Under the pieces are notes generated by a model that was not told the DNA's origin, ran no database searches, and saw only the letters and a program-made list of their open reading frames with translations. Positions 16,213-25,485 of a DNA stretch of 64,000 nucleotides are shown one piece after another (within the stretch, counting starts at the first letter, position 1; each line of letters begins with the position of its first letter). The position numbers and the translations under genes are program-made. The stretch is from Flexivirga caeni (GTDB taxonomy: Bacteria; Actinomycetota; Actinomycetes; Actinomycetales; Dermatophilaceae): positions 62,001 to 126,000 of the forward strand of contig NZ_RJJQ01000017.1 of the NCBI RefSeq assembly GCF_003724155.1. The letters are read 5' to 3'.

Positions 16213-18594
16213 TCACGGCCGGGCGACGAGCAGCGTGCCGTCTCGCGCAACGATCGCGACATCGCCTCCCCGGTCGGTGCGTTCGACCGTCGAATTGCTC
16301 TCCCGCAGCAGATCGAGCGTGCGCGGCGACGGGTGGCCGTAGTCGTTGTGCGCACCGACGCTGATCACCGCGATCGGGGCACGCACGAACTTCTCCAGTT
16401 GCGGGTCCTGGTTGGCCGAACCGTGGTGCGGCACCTTCAGCACGTCGACCGGTGGCGCATCCGTGAGCGCCCGCAACTGGCCGAGCACCGCTGCGGCGGC
16501 TTGGCTTTCGATGTCGCCGGTCAGCAGCAGCCGCATGCCGTGGCTGCGCACGTCGAGCACGACGCTGGCGTTGTTCTGGACCGAGCCGGCCCGGATCAGC
16601 CGCGTCGGCCCGACCACCAGCGCGTGCACCGCACCGATGTCGAGCACGTCTCCGGTCACCAGCGGACGGAGCTCGAGCCGGTGCTGCGCCGCGAGTGCGC
16701 GCACCAACGGCTCTTCAGACGCCTCGCCGTCGGAATCGGACGACGTCGTCCCGGACACCGGAGTCACGTAGATCGGACCGACCCGCCGCCCGTCGAGCAC
16801 TCCGGCGAGGCCGCCGACGTGATCGGCGTGGTAGTGCGTGAGCACGACGGCGTCGACGACACCGATGCCGAGCCGATCGAGGCATGCGTCCATCAGGCCC
16901 GGGTCGGGGCCGGTGTCGACCACGAGTGCATGTCCCGGCGACGTCGCGAGCACCCCGCCGTCGCCCTGACCGACATCGCACGCGACGTAGACCCAGCCGG
17001 CCGCAGGCCAGCCACCGGCCGGCGTCGGCGCCCACGCAGCGGCCGCAAGCACCGCACCGGCACCGGCCAGGTAGGGACGCACCCAGAGGTGCCGCACCAC
17101 CCACACCCCGCAGAACAGCGCGATCAGGGTGAGCCCGGCGAGCAGCAGCGCACCCGCCGCGCCGGGCAGCCACGGCAGCGTGCCGAGCGGCACCCGCGCG
17201 CACGAGTGCGCGACCCAGGCGATCCCCTCGGTGGGCAGCGCCGCCAGCCAGGCCGGAGCTCGTGCCCATGAGGTGCTCACCGGTGCGACCAGCACCGTGA
17301 GCACGCCGCACATCGTCGCCGGCGCGACGAGCGGCGCCGCCAGCACATTCGCGGGTATGCCGATGAGGCTGACCGAGCCCTGCAACAACACGATGACCGG
17401 AGCACACATCGCCTGGGCCGCCATCGGGATTGCGATCGCCTCGCCCAGCGGTTTGCCCCAGCGGGGCAGCCGGCGCGCGATCCGGTCGGCCCACGGGCGC
17501 GCGAAGAAGAGCAGTCCCGCCGTCGCCAGCGTCGACAGTGCAAAACCGTATGACGCGGCCAGCCACGGGTCGTAGACGAGCAGCACCAACACCGCGGCCG
17601 CGAGCACCGGTGAACCCGCTGTGCGGCGCGACACCGACATGCCGACCAGGCCGATCAGGCCCATCACGGCGGCGCGGATCACCGACGGCTCCGGCCGGCA
17701 CAGCATCACGAACAGTCCCAGCACGGCTGCGGCCACCGCATAGCGCCATCGGCCGCGGATCCGCAGCCAGCCGGCGAGCCACATCGCCGACAACAGGACG
17801 AGAGTCACGTTCGAGCCGGATACCGCGTTCAAATGGGTCATTCCGGTTGCCCGCATGTCGTCGTTGAGGTCCTGCGGGAGCCGCGAGGTGTCGCCCATCA
17901 CCAGGGCCGGCACGAGACCGCGGGCGTCGGCGGGCAGTCCGTCGGTGGCGGCCCGGGTGTCCCGCCGGAACACTTCCACGGCGTCGAAGAGCGGTCCGGC
18001 GTCACCGATGACGCGCGGCGCTCCGCGTGTCATCAGCACGGCCTCGACGTCGTCGCCGGCCTCGGCCGGCTGCAACCGCCCGGAGAACGCCACCCGCTGA
18101 TGCCACCGTGTCTGCAGCCAGCGTTCGTCGCCCAGGACGAGCACCGGCGTTCTCGGAGTGCTGCGCGTGCCGCGCCCGGTGATATCCCGCACGGACACCT
18201 TGACGATCACCAGGCTCTGCCGGCCGGCGAGCCCGGCTCTGACCACGCGGGGGTCCGTGGTGACGACCGCCTCGACCCGGACGGTCGCGCGCTGGGCGGC
18301 CAACCGGTCGACCGTGCCGGCCTGTCGGCTCATCAGGTGCCCTCCCGTCGCGGCGCCCACCAGGGACACCGCCGCCGCAGCGAGCGCAACGGTGTCGAGG
18401 ACCCGGCGGCGGCTGGTGGCCGGCAACCGGGCCTGCGTCATACGCTCGCCGGAGCGCACGCGCTCGGTGACCAGCGCACCTGCTGCCAGCAGACCGGCCG
18501 CGGCGAGCACCCAGCACCACATCGGCGGAATTCGCAGCGCTACCAGAGTGACCGACCAGGCGACCGCGGCCGCCGTCAGCAGGCGCAGGTCCAC
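16213..18594 (-). CDS. comEC: DNA-uptake channel protein ComEC/Rec2
   Basis: 793 aa. An N-terminal membrane region with a soluble DUF4131-like insert is followed by the competence core (about 230-500, many transmembrane helices, with MRATGMTHLNAVSGSN). The C-terminal metallo-beta-lactamase domain (about 535-790) carries THYHADHVGG and a later LTGDIES. In naturally competent bacteria it conducts single-stranded DNA across the membrane, and the lactamase domain may degrade one strand. The stop-start distance from comEA is only six bases, so the two are one operon. Many actinobacteria carry comEA/comEC without proven competence. Confidence 0.95.
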   Translation of the reverse strand: MDLRLLTAAAVAWSVTLVALRIPPMWCWVLAAAGLLAAGALVTERVRSGERMTQARLPATSRRRVLDTVALAAAAVSLVGAATGGHLMSRQAGTVDRLAAQRATVRVEAVVTTDPRVVRAGLAGRQSLVIVKVSVRDITGRGTRSTPRTPVLVLGDERWLQTRWHQRVAFSGRLQPAEAGDDVEAVLMTRGAPRVIGDAGPLFDAVEVFRRDTRAATDGLPADARGLVPALVMGDTSRLPQDLNDDMRATGMTHLNAVSGSNVTLVLLSAMWLAGWLRIRGRWRYAVAAAVLGLFVMLCRPEPSVIRAAVMGLIGLVGMSVSRRTAGSPVLAAAVLVLLVYDPWLAASYGFALSTLATAGLLFFARPWADRIARRLPRWGKPLGEAIAIPMAAQAMCAPVIVLLQGSVSLIGIPANVLAAPLVAPATMCGVLTVLVAPVSTSWARAPAWLAALPTEGIAWVAHSCARVPLGTLPWLPGAAGALLLAGLTLIALFCGVWVVRHLWVRPYLAGAGAVLAAAAWAPTPAGGWPAAGWVYVACDVGQGDGGVLATSPGHALVVDTGPDPGLMDACLDRLGIGVVDAVVLTHYHADHVGGLAGVLDGRRVGPIYVTPVSGTTSSDSDGEASEEPLVRALAAQHRLELRPLVTGDVLDIGAVHALVVGPTRLIRAGSVQNNASVVLDVRSHGMRLLLTGDIESQAAAAVLGQLRALTDAPPVDVLKVPHHGSANQDPQLEKFVRAPIAVISVGAHNDYGHPSPRTLDLLRESNSTVERTDRGGDVAIVARDGTLLVARP

Positions 18595-18600
18595 CGCCGG

Positions 18601-19587
18601 TCAGCTGACTGTCACGAGCGGACGCAACCGGGCGAGCACTTTGTCGCCGATGCCACTCACCTCCCCGAGCTCGTCGACACTGCTGAACCGGCCGTTCTCG
18701 GTGCGCCACTGCAGGATGCGCTGCGCCATCACCGGCCCGACTCCGGGCAGCCCGTCGAGCTGGTCGGCGGTCGCAGTGTTGAGATCGACGACGGCTTGCG
18801 TCGACCCAGCGCCGGTTGCGCCGCCGCCCGCTCCGGGTGCAGCGTTCACGACCGGACCGGGTGCGGTGGTCGGCTGCTCCCCCGGCTTCGGCACCACAAT
18901 CTGCTCGCCGTCGGTGAGCACGCGGGCCAAGTTGATCGCGGCCAGGTCCGCGCCGGGCAGGGATCCGCCCGCGGCCGCGACAGCGTCTTCGACACGAGAC
19001 CCGGCGCGCACGTGCACGACGCCGGGTTTGTGCACCTGTCCGACGACCTGCACCACTAGCGTCGCCGGCGCTGCGGGAGTGGTGGACGCGGCCGTGCCGA
19101 AACCCGCCCGGGCCTGCGCACCCGGCGTGCCTGAACCGCCGACCGTGCTCTGCGGGCTCGAGGCGGCACTACCGCGGCCGCTGTCGACCGGTTGGGGCGA
19201 GGCTGCGGCACGTGCCCAGAGCACCCGCCCGCCGAAGACCAGGGCTGCCACCAGCACGAGGACGACTGCCCCGATGACCGCCAGCCGGCTCGGCGCGACC
19301 TGCGCCCCGATGAGCGGCTCGGGCGGACGCAGCAGCGGCTCCCGGGGACGCAGTTCCTCGGTGCGGCCCGTGGCCGCATGCCGCGCCTCTCGCCGGGTCT
19401 GCGCATCGCGCTCGCTTCGTCGGGTCGCAGCGACCCTCCGGGGCAGATCGGCCACCTTGGACCGCGGCTCGTCGAGCACGCTGTCCTCGGTCGGCATCCA
19501 ACCCGGCGTGCGGCGGACCGCCTCGAGTTCCTCGAGGACAGCTGCGAGCCGGTCGGGTGTACCTTCCTCCCCACGTGAGCGTCCCAT
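18601..19587 (-). CDS. comEA: DNA-receptor protein ComEA
   Basis: 328 aa. It has a cytoplasmic, charged N-terminal region (1-98), one transmembrane segment (about 100-125, LAVIGAVVLVLVAALVFGG), a Ser/Ala/Gly-rich linker, an SLBB domain (about 178-235, VVQVVGQVHKPGVVHVRAG) and a C-terminal helix-hairpin-helix pair (about 262-328, DLNTATADQLDGLPGVGPVM). It should bind incoming double-stranded DNA at the outer face and pass it to ComEC, encoded immediately downstream. The long cytoplasmic tail is larger than in Bacillus ComEA but common in actinobacteria. Confidence 0.93.
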   Translation of the reverse strand: MGRSRGEEGTPDRLAAVLEELEAVRRTPGWMPTEDSVLDEPRSKVADLPRRVAATRRSERDAQTRREARHAATGRTEELRPREPLLRPPEPLIGAQVAPSRLAVIGAVVLVLVAALVFGGRVLWARAAASPQPVDSGRGSAASSPQSTVGGSGTPGAQARAGFGTAASTTPAAPATLVVQVVGQVHKPGVVHVRAGSRVEDAVAAAGGSLPGADLAAINLARVLTDGEQIVVPKPGEQPTTAPGPVVNAAPGAGGGATGAGSTQAVVDLNTATADQLDGLPGVGPVMAQRILQWRTENGRFSSVDELGEVSGIGDKVLARLRPLVTVS

Positions 19588-19688
19588 GCCCGAAACGTTA
19601 GGCGCGACAACGTGATCGGTGCGCGCCTCAGACGCCCCACCTGTGGACGACCAGGCAAGTCAGCGGGGATGTGGACGACGGTCGTCGC

Positions 19689-20585
19689 TCAATCGGAGGC
19701 TCCGACGACGCGGATGCGGCCGCCGAAGCGCGGCGCGATGGCGACTGCGAGGGTGCCGGGCCCCACGTGGGCGCCGACCGCCGCTCCCAGCTCGACCAGC
19801 AGTATCCGGCGCGCCTCGGGGATCTGCTCCGCCAGCTGTTCGATCAGCCGCTCGGCCCGCTCTCGCGAATCCAGATGGTGCACCGCGATATCGACGCCGT
19901 CCAGTTCGTCCTCCGCACCCATCGCCTCGACTGTGCCGACGGCCAGTTGCGCGAGCCGCGCGAGCGCTTTCCCCGTGGTGCGGACGCGTTCGAGCGGCTC
20001 GATGTGCCCGTCGCGGACCGTCAGCAGCGGCTTGATCGCCAGTGCCGACCCCATGAGCGCGGATGCACGTCCGATGCGCCCACCCCGGCGCAGGTGCTCG
20101 AGGGTGTCGACATAGAAGACCGTGGTCGAGGCGCCGGTATGGCGCCTCGCGGCGTCCGCCACCTGCTCGGTGTCACCACCGGCGGCAGCAGTTTCGGCGG
20201 CTGCGATGACACCGAAACCCATTGCCATGCCGATGGTTTCGCTGTCGATGACCTCTACCGGGATCGGCGCGTCCCGAGCCGCGAGCTGTGCGGACGACAT
20301 GGTCGCGGACATGGACGACGATATGTGCACCGACACGATCGCGTCGTATCCGGCCTCGGCGAGCGCGGCATACAGATCGGCGAAGACTGCGGGCGACGGC
20401 CGGGACGTCGTCACCGGGACGAAGTCGCGCAGTGCCTGGGCGACTTCGTCGGCAGTGATGCCACGGCCCTCGTCATACGACACCCCGCCGACGGCCAGCC
20501 GCATCGGCACCACCGAGACGCCATGTGCGGCGGCGACCTCCGGCGGCAGGTATGCCGTCGAGTCGGTCACCACCGCGACGCTCAT
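19689..20585 (-). CDS. DegV-family fatty-acid-binding protein
   Basis: 298 aa. N-terminal motif VAVVTDSTAYLPPEV and the TSRPSP segment (TTSRPSPAVFADLYAAL) are DegV signatures; the two-domain fold binds a single fatty-acid chain. In firmicutes FakB versions present fatty acids to the kinase FakA; no fakA-like DAK gene is in this window. It starts three bases after the leuS stop, so it is probably co-transcribed with leuS and therefore subject to the leucine attenuator. Confidence 0.92.
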   Translation of the reverse strand: MSVAVVTDSTAYLPPEVAAAHGVSVVPMRLAVGGVSYDEGRGITADEVAQALRDFVPVTTSRPSPAVFADLYAALAEAGYDAIVSVHISSSMSATMSSAQLAARDAPIPVEVIDSETIGMAMGFGVIAAAETAAAGGDTEQVADAARRHTGASTTVFYVDTLEHLRRGGRIGRASALMGSALAIKPLLTVRDGHIEPLERVRTTGKALARLAQLAVGTVEAMGAEDELDGVDIAVHHLDSRERAERLIEQLAEQIPEARRILLVELGAAVGAHVGPGTLAVAIAPRFGGRIRVVGASD

Positions 20586-20588
20586 TTG

Positions 20589-23453
20589 TCAGCCCGCGAC
20601 GATGTTGACCAGCTTGGGTGCGCGGACGATCACCTTGCGAATCTGTTTGTCCCCCACCGCAGCCCGGATCTTCTCACTCTCTCGCGCCAACGTCTCCAAG
20701 TCGGAGTCACTGATGCCGGGTGGCACCTGCAGGCGGTCGCGCACCTTGCCTTGCACCTGCACCACGCAAGTGACCGTCTCCTCGACGAGTAGTGCCTCGT
20801 CCGCGACCGGGAACGGTTCGTGGGTCAGCGATGCCTCGTGGCCGAGCCGCGACCACAGTTCCTCGGCGATGTGTGGCGCGAGCGGAGCCGTCATCAGCAC
20901 CAGCGCCTCGGCCACCGGACGCGGCGTCGACGCCTCAGCGGCCTCTTTGGTCAGCACGTTGTTCAGCTCGATCAGCTTGGCGATCGCGGTGTTGAACTGC
21001 AGTGCGTGGTAGTCCTTCGACACACCGTCAATCGTCTTGGCCAACGCACGGCTCAGTTCCCGCGACGGCCGCGTGTCGCTCACGCGTAGCGCACCGCTCT
21101 CCTCGTCGATCACGTTGCGCCACAGACGTTGCAGGAATCGTTGCGCACCGACGACGGCACGCGTCTCCCAGGCACGAGACTGGTCCAGCGGCCCGCCGGA
21201 CATCTCGTAGATGCGGAAGGTGTCTGCGCCGTACAGCTCGCACATTTCGTCCGGGGTCACGACGTTCTTCAGCGACTTGCCCATCTTGCCGTACTCGCGG
21301 GTGACGGCTCCGCCGTTCCAGCTGTATGACGTGACGCCGTCGACCGTGCGCTCCTCGACCTCGGCGGCAGGCACCGGTTGCCCGCGGTGATCGCGATAGG
21401 CGTAAGCCTGGATGTAGCCATGGATGAACAGGCGCCGGAATGGCTCGTCCGAGGAGATGTGCCCCAGGTCGTGCAGGACCTTGTGCCAGAAGCGCGAGTA
21501 GAGCAGGTGCAGCACTGCGTGCTCGGCACCACCGATGTAGAGGTCTACGCCGCCCAGGTCGCCGGCCTTGCCCTCTCCGTCGCCGCGACCCGGACCCATC
21601 CAGTAGCGCTCGACCTCCGGGTCGACGAACGCGTCCTGGTTGCCCGGATCGGTGTATCGCAGCTCGTACCAACAGGACCCGGCCCAGTTGGGCATGGTGT
21701 CGGTCTCGCGGCGGTATTGCTTCGGGCCGTCGCCCAGATCGAGCTCGACGTTGACCCACTCCTCTGCCCGGGACAGCGGCGACTCCGGCATCGAATCAGC
21801 GTCCTGGGGATCGTAGGTCTTCGGGGAGTAGTCGGCGACCTCGGGCAGCTCGACCGGCAGCATCGAGTCAGGGACCGAGTGGGCGACTCCCTCCTCGTCA
21901 TACACGATCGGGAACGGCTCGCCCCAGTAGCGCTGCCGGCTGAAGAGCCAGTCGCGCAGCTTGTAGGTGATCGTGCCGCGACCGGCGCCGTGCTCTTCGA
22001 GGAACGCGATGACGACCTGCTTCGCGTCCTCGGTCTCCCTGCCGTTCAACGAGATCCGGTCGTTGGACGAGTTGATCATCGGACCATGGCCGGTGAATGC
22101 TGCGTCCTCGTCGTGTCCCTCGGACGGCTGCACGGTGCGAACGTAGGGGAGGTCGTACTTCTTGGCGAAGTCCCAGTCACGAGGGTCCTCGGCCGGCACG
22201 GCCATGATCGCGCCGGTGCCATAGCCCATCAGCACGTAGTCGGCGATGAACACCGGAACCCGTTCTCCCGAGACGGGATTGGTGGCGAAGGCACCGGTGA
22301 AGACGCCGGTCTTGGCCTTCGCGTCCTCCGCCTGCCGCTCGCGGTCTGACTTGCGCGACGCCACGATCCGGTATGCCGCAACCGCTTCCGCCGGGGTAGC
22401 CGCACCGTTGATCCACGAGTCCTTGGTGCCCTCGGGCCAGGCTGCCGGCATCAGGGAGTCGACCAGCGGGTGCTCGGGAGCGAGCACCATGAAGGTCGCG
22501 CCGAAGATGGTGTCCGGCCGGGTCGTGAAGACCTCGATCGCCCCCATCTCCGTGGGGAACTTGATGGCCGCACCGTGCGAGCGGCCGATCCAGTTGCGCT
22601 GCATCAGCTTGATCGACTCCGGCCACTCCACGTGATCCAGGTCGTCGGCGAGCCGGTCGGCGTAGGCGGTGATCCGCATCATCCACTGCGACAGGTTGCG
22701 CCGGAAGACCGGCATGTCGCCACGCTCGGTCAGGCCCTCGTTGGTGACCTCTTCGTTCGCGACGACGGTGCCCAGGCCGGGCGCCCAGTTGACCGGGACC
22801 TCGCGCTTGTAGGCCAGTCGCCGCCCGTCGATCTCCTCGCGTCGCTCGGCGCCGGTCAGGTCGGCCCAGTCGCGACCGTCCGCGGTCGGCACCTCGCCGC
22901 TCTCGAACGCCGCCACCAGCTCGGCAACCGGCCGCGCCCTGCCGGCGCGTTCGTCATACCAGGCGTTGTAGATCTGCAGGAAGATCCACTGGGTCCAGCG
23001 GTAGTACTCGGGATCGATCGTCGCCACCCGGCGCCGCTGGTCGTAGGACAGGCCCAGCTGCCGCAGCTGACGCTTGAAGACCATGATGTTGTCCTCGGTG
23101 GTCTTGCGCGGATGCTGACCGGTCTTGACGGCATACTGCTCGGCCGGCAGGCCGAAGGCATCGAAGCCCTGCGTGAAGAGCACGTTCTTGCCGGTCGTCC
23201 GCTGGAAGCGCGCATAGACGTCGGTGGCGATGTAGGGAAGCGGATGCCCGACGTGCAGGCCGGCGCCGCTCGGGTAGGAGAACATGTCCTGCACCATCAG
23301 CTTCTCGCGACCGTCTGCGGCCGGATCCGCCCATGGACCGGCCGGGTTCGGAGCCTCGAAGGTGCCGTGCTCTTCCCAGCGGTCCTGCCAGGAGCGCTCG
23401 ATCTGATTCGCCAGGGCAGGCGTGTAGCGGTGCGCGGGTTGCTCGTCGGTCAT
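20589..23453 (-). CDS. leuS: Leucyl-tRNA synthetase
   Basis: 954 aa, cytoplasmic class Ia synthetase charging tRNA-Leu. The HIGH box is GLHVGHPL near residue 65 and the KMSKS box is GKMGKSLKN near 720. An editing domain lies between ([20 protein letters not shown]) and an anticodon-binding domain follows. The ATG at 23453 is preceded by GAAGGAC. The leader encodes a short peptide with six Leu codons and an intrinsic terminator, so expression should rise when leucyl-tRNA is scarce. Downstream degV is almost contiguous. Confidence 0.98.
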   Translation of the reverse strand: MTDEQPAHRYTPALANQIERSWQDRWEEHGTFEAPNPAGPWADPAADGREKLMVQDMFSYPSGAGLHVGHPLPYIATDVYARFQRTTGKNVLFTQGFDAFGLPAEQYAVKTGQHPRKTTEDNIMVFKRQLRQLGLSYDQRRRVATIDPEYYRWTQWIFLQIYNAWYDERAGRARPVAELVAAFESGEVPTADGRDWADLTGAERREEIDGRRLAYKREVPVNWAPGLGTVVANEEVTNEGLTERGDMPVFRRNLSQWMMRITAYADRLADDLDHVEWPESIKLMQRNWIGRSHGAAIKFPTEMGAIEVFTTRPDTIFGATFMVLAPEHPLVDSLMPAAWPEGTKDSWINGAATPAEAVAAYRIVASRKSDRERQAEDAKAKTGVFTGAFATNPVSGERVPVFIADYVLMGYGTGAIMAVPAEDPRDWDFAKKYDLPYVRTVQPSEGHDEDAAFTGHGPMINSSNDRISLNGRETEDAKQVVIAFLEEHGAGRGTITYKLRDWLFSRQRYWGEPFPIVYDEEGVAHSVPDSMLPVELPEVADYSPKTYDPQDADSMPESPLSRAEEWVNVELDLGDGPKQYRRETDTMPNWAGSCWYELRYTDPGNQDAFVDPEVERYWMGPGRGDGEGKAGDLGGVDLYIGGAEHAVLHLLYSRFWHKVLHDLGHISSDEPFRRLFIHGYIQAYAYRDHRGQPVPAAEVEERTVDGVTSYSWNGGAVTREYGKMGKSLKNVVTPDEMCELYGADTFRIYEMSGGPLDQSRAWETRAVVGAQRFLQRLWRNVIDEESGALRVSDTRPSRELSRALAKTIDGVSKDYHALQFNTAIAKLIELNNVLTKEAAEASTPRPVAEALVLMTAPLAPHIAEELWSRLGHEASLTHEPFPVADEALLVEETVTCVVQVQGKVRDRLQVPPGISDSDLETLARESEKIRAAVGDKQIRKVIVRAPKLVNIVAG

Positions 23454-23496
23454 CGTTCGTCCTTCGGGAAGCTGAGGTGGTGCGGCGGACCCGCAT

Positions 23497-23559
23497 GAAA
23501 AAACCCCTCCGAACGCATCGAGGGGTCAGCCGCGTTGAAGTCCGCTCGGCTCAACGCGG
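23497..23559 (-). promoter_or_regulatory. Attenuator hairpins in the leuS leader
   Basis: Reading toward leuS, a first hairpin pairs CCGCGTTGA (23559-23551) with TCAACGCGG (23538-23530). An intrinsic terminator pairs ACCCCTC (23526-23520) with GAGGGGT (23509-23503) and is followed by T6. GGG just before the first arm can also pair with CCC of the terminator, so the first hairpin can act as antiterminator. The stop codon of the leader peptide lies in the first arm. Confidence 0.85.
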
Positions 23560-23595
23560 CCCACTAAGAAGAAGAAGAAGAAGCTGCTGCCGCAC
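23551..23595 (-). CDS. Leucine leader peptide of leuS
   Basis: A 14-residue frame, M-R-Q-Q-L-L-L-L-L-L-S-G-P-R, from GTG at 23595 to TGA at 23551. All six Leu codons are CTT, which is rare in this GC-rich genome, so stalling under low charged tRNA should be strong. The peptide ends inside the first arm of the attenuator. No good ribosome site is visible before the GTG. The role is inferred from this arrangement; amino-acid-specific leader peptides are an established control of amino-acid and synthetase genes. Confidence 0.8.
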   Translation of the reverse strand: MRQQLLLLLLSGPR

Positions 23596-23633
23596 GGCGC
23601 ACAGGTTACCGCACGCGACTCCGGGGACGACAA

Positions 23634-23669
23634 AGGTCCGGTGTCGCCCCGCTGGGCGAAACCGGACCT
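23634..23669 (-). terminator. Intrinsic terminator after rpsT
   Basis: A long stem pairs AGGTCCGGTTTCGCCC with GGGGCGACACCGGACCT, followed by TTTGT on the minus strand. It lies 24 bp past the rpsT stop and separates rpsT from the leuS leader. Confidence 0.8.
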
Positions 23670-23692
23670 CGTGTCGTGCGGGCCTGTCGAAA

Positions 23693-23959
23693 TCAGGCGT
23701 CGATGCCGTTCACAGCCTTGGCCAGCGCCGACTTCTTGTTGGCGGCCTGGTTCTTGTGGATGACGCCCTTGCTCACGGCCTTGTCCAGCTTCTTGGACGC
23801 GGTCGCCAGCATCTCGGTGGCCTTGGCCTTGTCGCCGGCCGCAACGGCCTCGCGGGTGTGCCGGATCCACGTGCGCAGCTCCGACTTGTAGGCCTTGTTG
23901 CGCTCAGTGCGGATCGCGTTGGTCTTGATCCGCTTCATCTGCGACTTGATGTTTGCCAC
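23693..23959 (-). CDS. rpsT: 30S ribosomal protein S20
   Basis: 88 aa, normal for bS20. The GTG start at 23959 has AAGGAAG upstream and gives the family N-terminus [13 protein letters not shown]. The protein is Lys/Ala-rich and helical throughout ([20 protein letters not shown]) and binds 16S rRNA early in subunit assembly. It is monocistronic, with its own terminator. The 214 bases upstream before the repeat array hold no other gene and probably carry its promoter. Confidence 0.97.
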   Translation of the reverse strand: MANIKSQMKRIKTNAIRTERNKAYKSELRTWIRHTREAVAAGDKAKATEMLATASKKLDKAVSKGVIHKNQAANKKSALAKAVNGIDA

Positions 23960-24173
23960 GTGTTTCTTCCTTGGTCGAGTCAATTGGTCTGATGTCAATG
24001 AGGGTTGACGCACGCAGGGGGCGGATGGGGCGTGGGGACACCCGGGCGATGCCGCCTGCGTGATGGTGCTCGCATACGCGCACGACCAAAGCGCGCACGC
24101 AAGGGCTAAAGGTACCAGCGGCGCGGGATTCCGCCCAAATCGGCGTCCGTCGGGCACGGCACCCGTCCCGTTC

Positions 24174-24455
24174 TCGCGACCGTCGAGCTTTCGGGACGGG
24201 ATCTCTGCGGTTTCGGTCCCTAACCCTCGACCGTCGAGCTTTCGGGACGGGATCTCTGCGGTTTCGGTCCCTAACCCTCGACCGTCGAGCTTTCGGGACG
24301 GGTTCGCCCGCGGTTTCGGTCCCTAACCCTCGACCGTCGAGCTTTCGGGACGGGATCCCTGCGGTTACGGTCCCTAACCCTCGACCGTCGAGCTTTCGGG
24401 ACGGGATCTCTGCGGTTTCGGTCCCTAACCCTCGACCGTCGAGCTTTCGGGACGC
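24174..24455. repeat. 51-bp tandem repeat array B
   Basis: Six copies of a 51-52 bp unit; cores CTCGACCGTCGAGCTTTCGG begin near 24178 (degenerate), 24226, 24277, 24329, 24380 and 24431. Copies 2-6 are almost identical, apart from short changes such as an inserted CGCCC run in one unit. The core relates to array A in inverted orientation (shared GTCCCGAAAGCTCGAC). It occupies the holA-rpsT gap. Open frames through it are repeat translation, not genes. Confidence 0.95.
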
Positions 24456-24505
24456 GCCGCACGCGCCCGGCAAGCCGAGGTAGGCCAGCCCCATCCGCCG
24501 CCGAA

Positions 24506-25462
24506 TCAGCCGTTGCGCTCGGCGGTGATCGTCATGATCGCGCGTTCGAGCGCGTAGACCGGATCGCGCCCGCCCCCCTTGACCTCGAAGTCGGCTGCCG
24601 CCACGGCCTGTATTGCGCGCCCCAGCCGCTCGCCGTTCCAGCCCTGCGCGTCACGGCGCGCGCGATCGACCTGCCAGGGCGCCATACCCAGTTGCTTGGC
24701 CAGCTGGCCAGACCCGCCACGACCGGCGGTGGCGACCCGCGCGATCTGCCGCAACTGACTGGCCAGGACGGCGACGATCGGCACCGGGTCGAGCCCGGAG
24801 GCAAGGGCGTGCCGTGTCAGCCGCAGCGCTTCAGGCAGGTTGCCGCCGATGGCTGCGTCGGCAACACGGAAGCCGGTCGCCTCGACCTTCCCGCCGTGAT
24901 AGCGCGCCACCACCTCGGCGGTGACCAGTCCCTCGGTGTCATCGACGAGCTGCTTGCAGGCCGCTGCAAGCTCACGCAGGTCCTTGCCCACTGCCTCCAG
25001 CAACGCGCGCACCGCGTCGGGTGCGACCTTGCGCCCGGCGACGCGGAACTCGTTCGTGACGAACGCCGACTTGTCGCGATCGCTCTTGATCGCCGGCGCG
25101 TCGATGACCCGGGCGCCCGCCTTCTTCAGCGCGTCGAGCGCCTTCTTGCCACGCACGCCGCCCTTGTGCAGGACGATCAGCGTCGCATCGGAGAGGCCGG
25201 CACCCACCACCCCGACCAGGTCCGCGATGAGATCCTCGCGGCCCTCGTCGAGGTCTCGCACCAGCAGGATCTTGCTGCCGCCGAACAGGCTCGGGCTGGT
25301 GTGCAGCTGCAACTCACCGGCTTCGTAGGTCGCAGCCTCCAGCCGGATCAGCTCGGCCTCCGGATCGCTCTCGCGCAGCAGCGCGATCGTGCTGGCCGCC
25401 GCGCGCTCGGCCAGAATCTGCTCGGGTCCGCTGATCAGCACGAGAGGCGGCACGTCCGTCAT
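24506..25462 (-). CDS. holA: DNA polymerase III subunit delta
   Basis: 318 aa. The clamp-loader delta subunit opens the beta sliding clamp. N-terminal PPLVLISGPEQILAERAA and the segment LFGGSKILLVRDL match the HolA family, and the C-terminal domain follows from about residue 215. The start at 25462 is preferred because GAGGGGT lies just upstream; a GTG three codons earlier overlaps that site. HolA commonly lies close to comEC and rpsT in actinobacteria, as here. Divergent from purU with a 23-bp gap, so promoters of the two genes must overlap. Confidence 0.95.
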   Translation of the reverse strand: MTDVPPLVLISGPEQILAERAAASTIALLRESDPEAELIRLEAATYEAGELQLHTSPSLFGGSKILLVRDLDEGREDLIADLVGVVGAGLSDATLIVLHKGGVRGKKALDALKKAGARVIDAPAIKSDRDKSAFVTNEFRVAGRKVAPDAVRALLEAVGKDLRELAAACKQLVDDTEGLVTAEVVARYHGGKVEATGFRVADAAIGGNLPEALRLTRHALASGLDPVPIVAVLASQLRQIARVATAGRGGSGQLAKQLGMAPWQVDRARRDAQGWNGERLGRAIQAVAAADFEVKGGGRDPVYALERAIMTITAERNG

Positions 25463-25485
25463 ACCCCTCACCGTAGGGTGCGCCT

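Noticed and set aside
23454-23692. T-box riboswitch before leuS
   Set aside because: No T-box sequence or specifier loop is visible; a Leu-rich peptide with terminator explains the leader better.
24174-24455. Possible CRISPR array
   Set aside because: Units are contiguous and nearly identical over their full 51-52 bp, with no unique spacers and no cas genes nearby.
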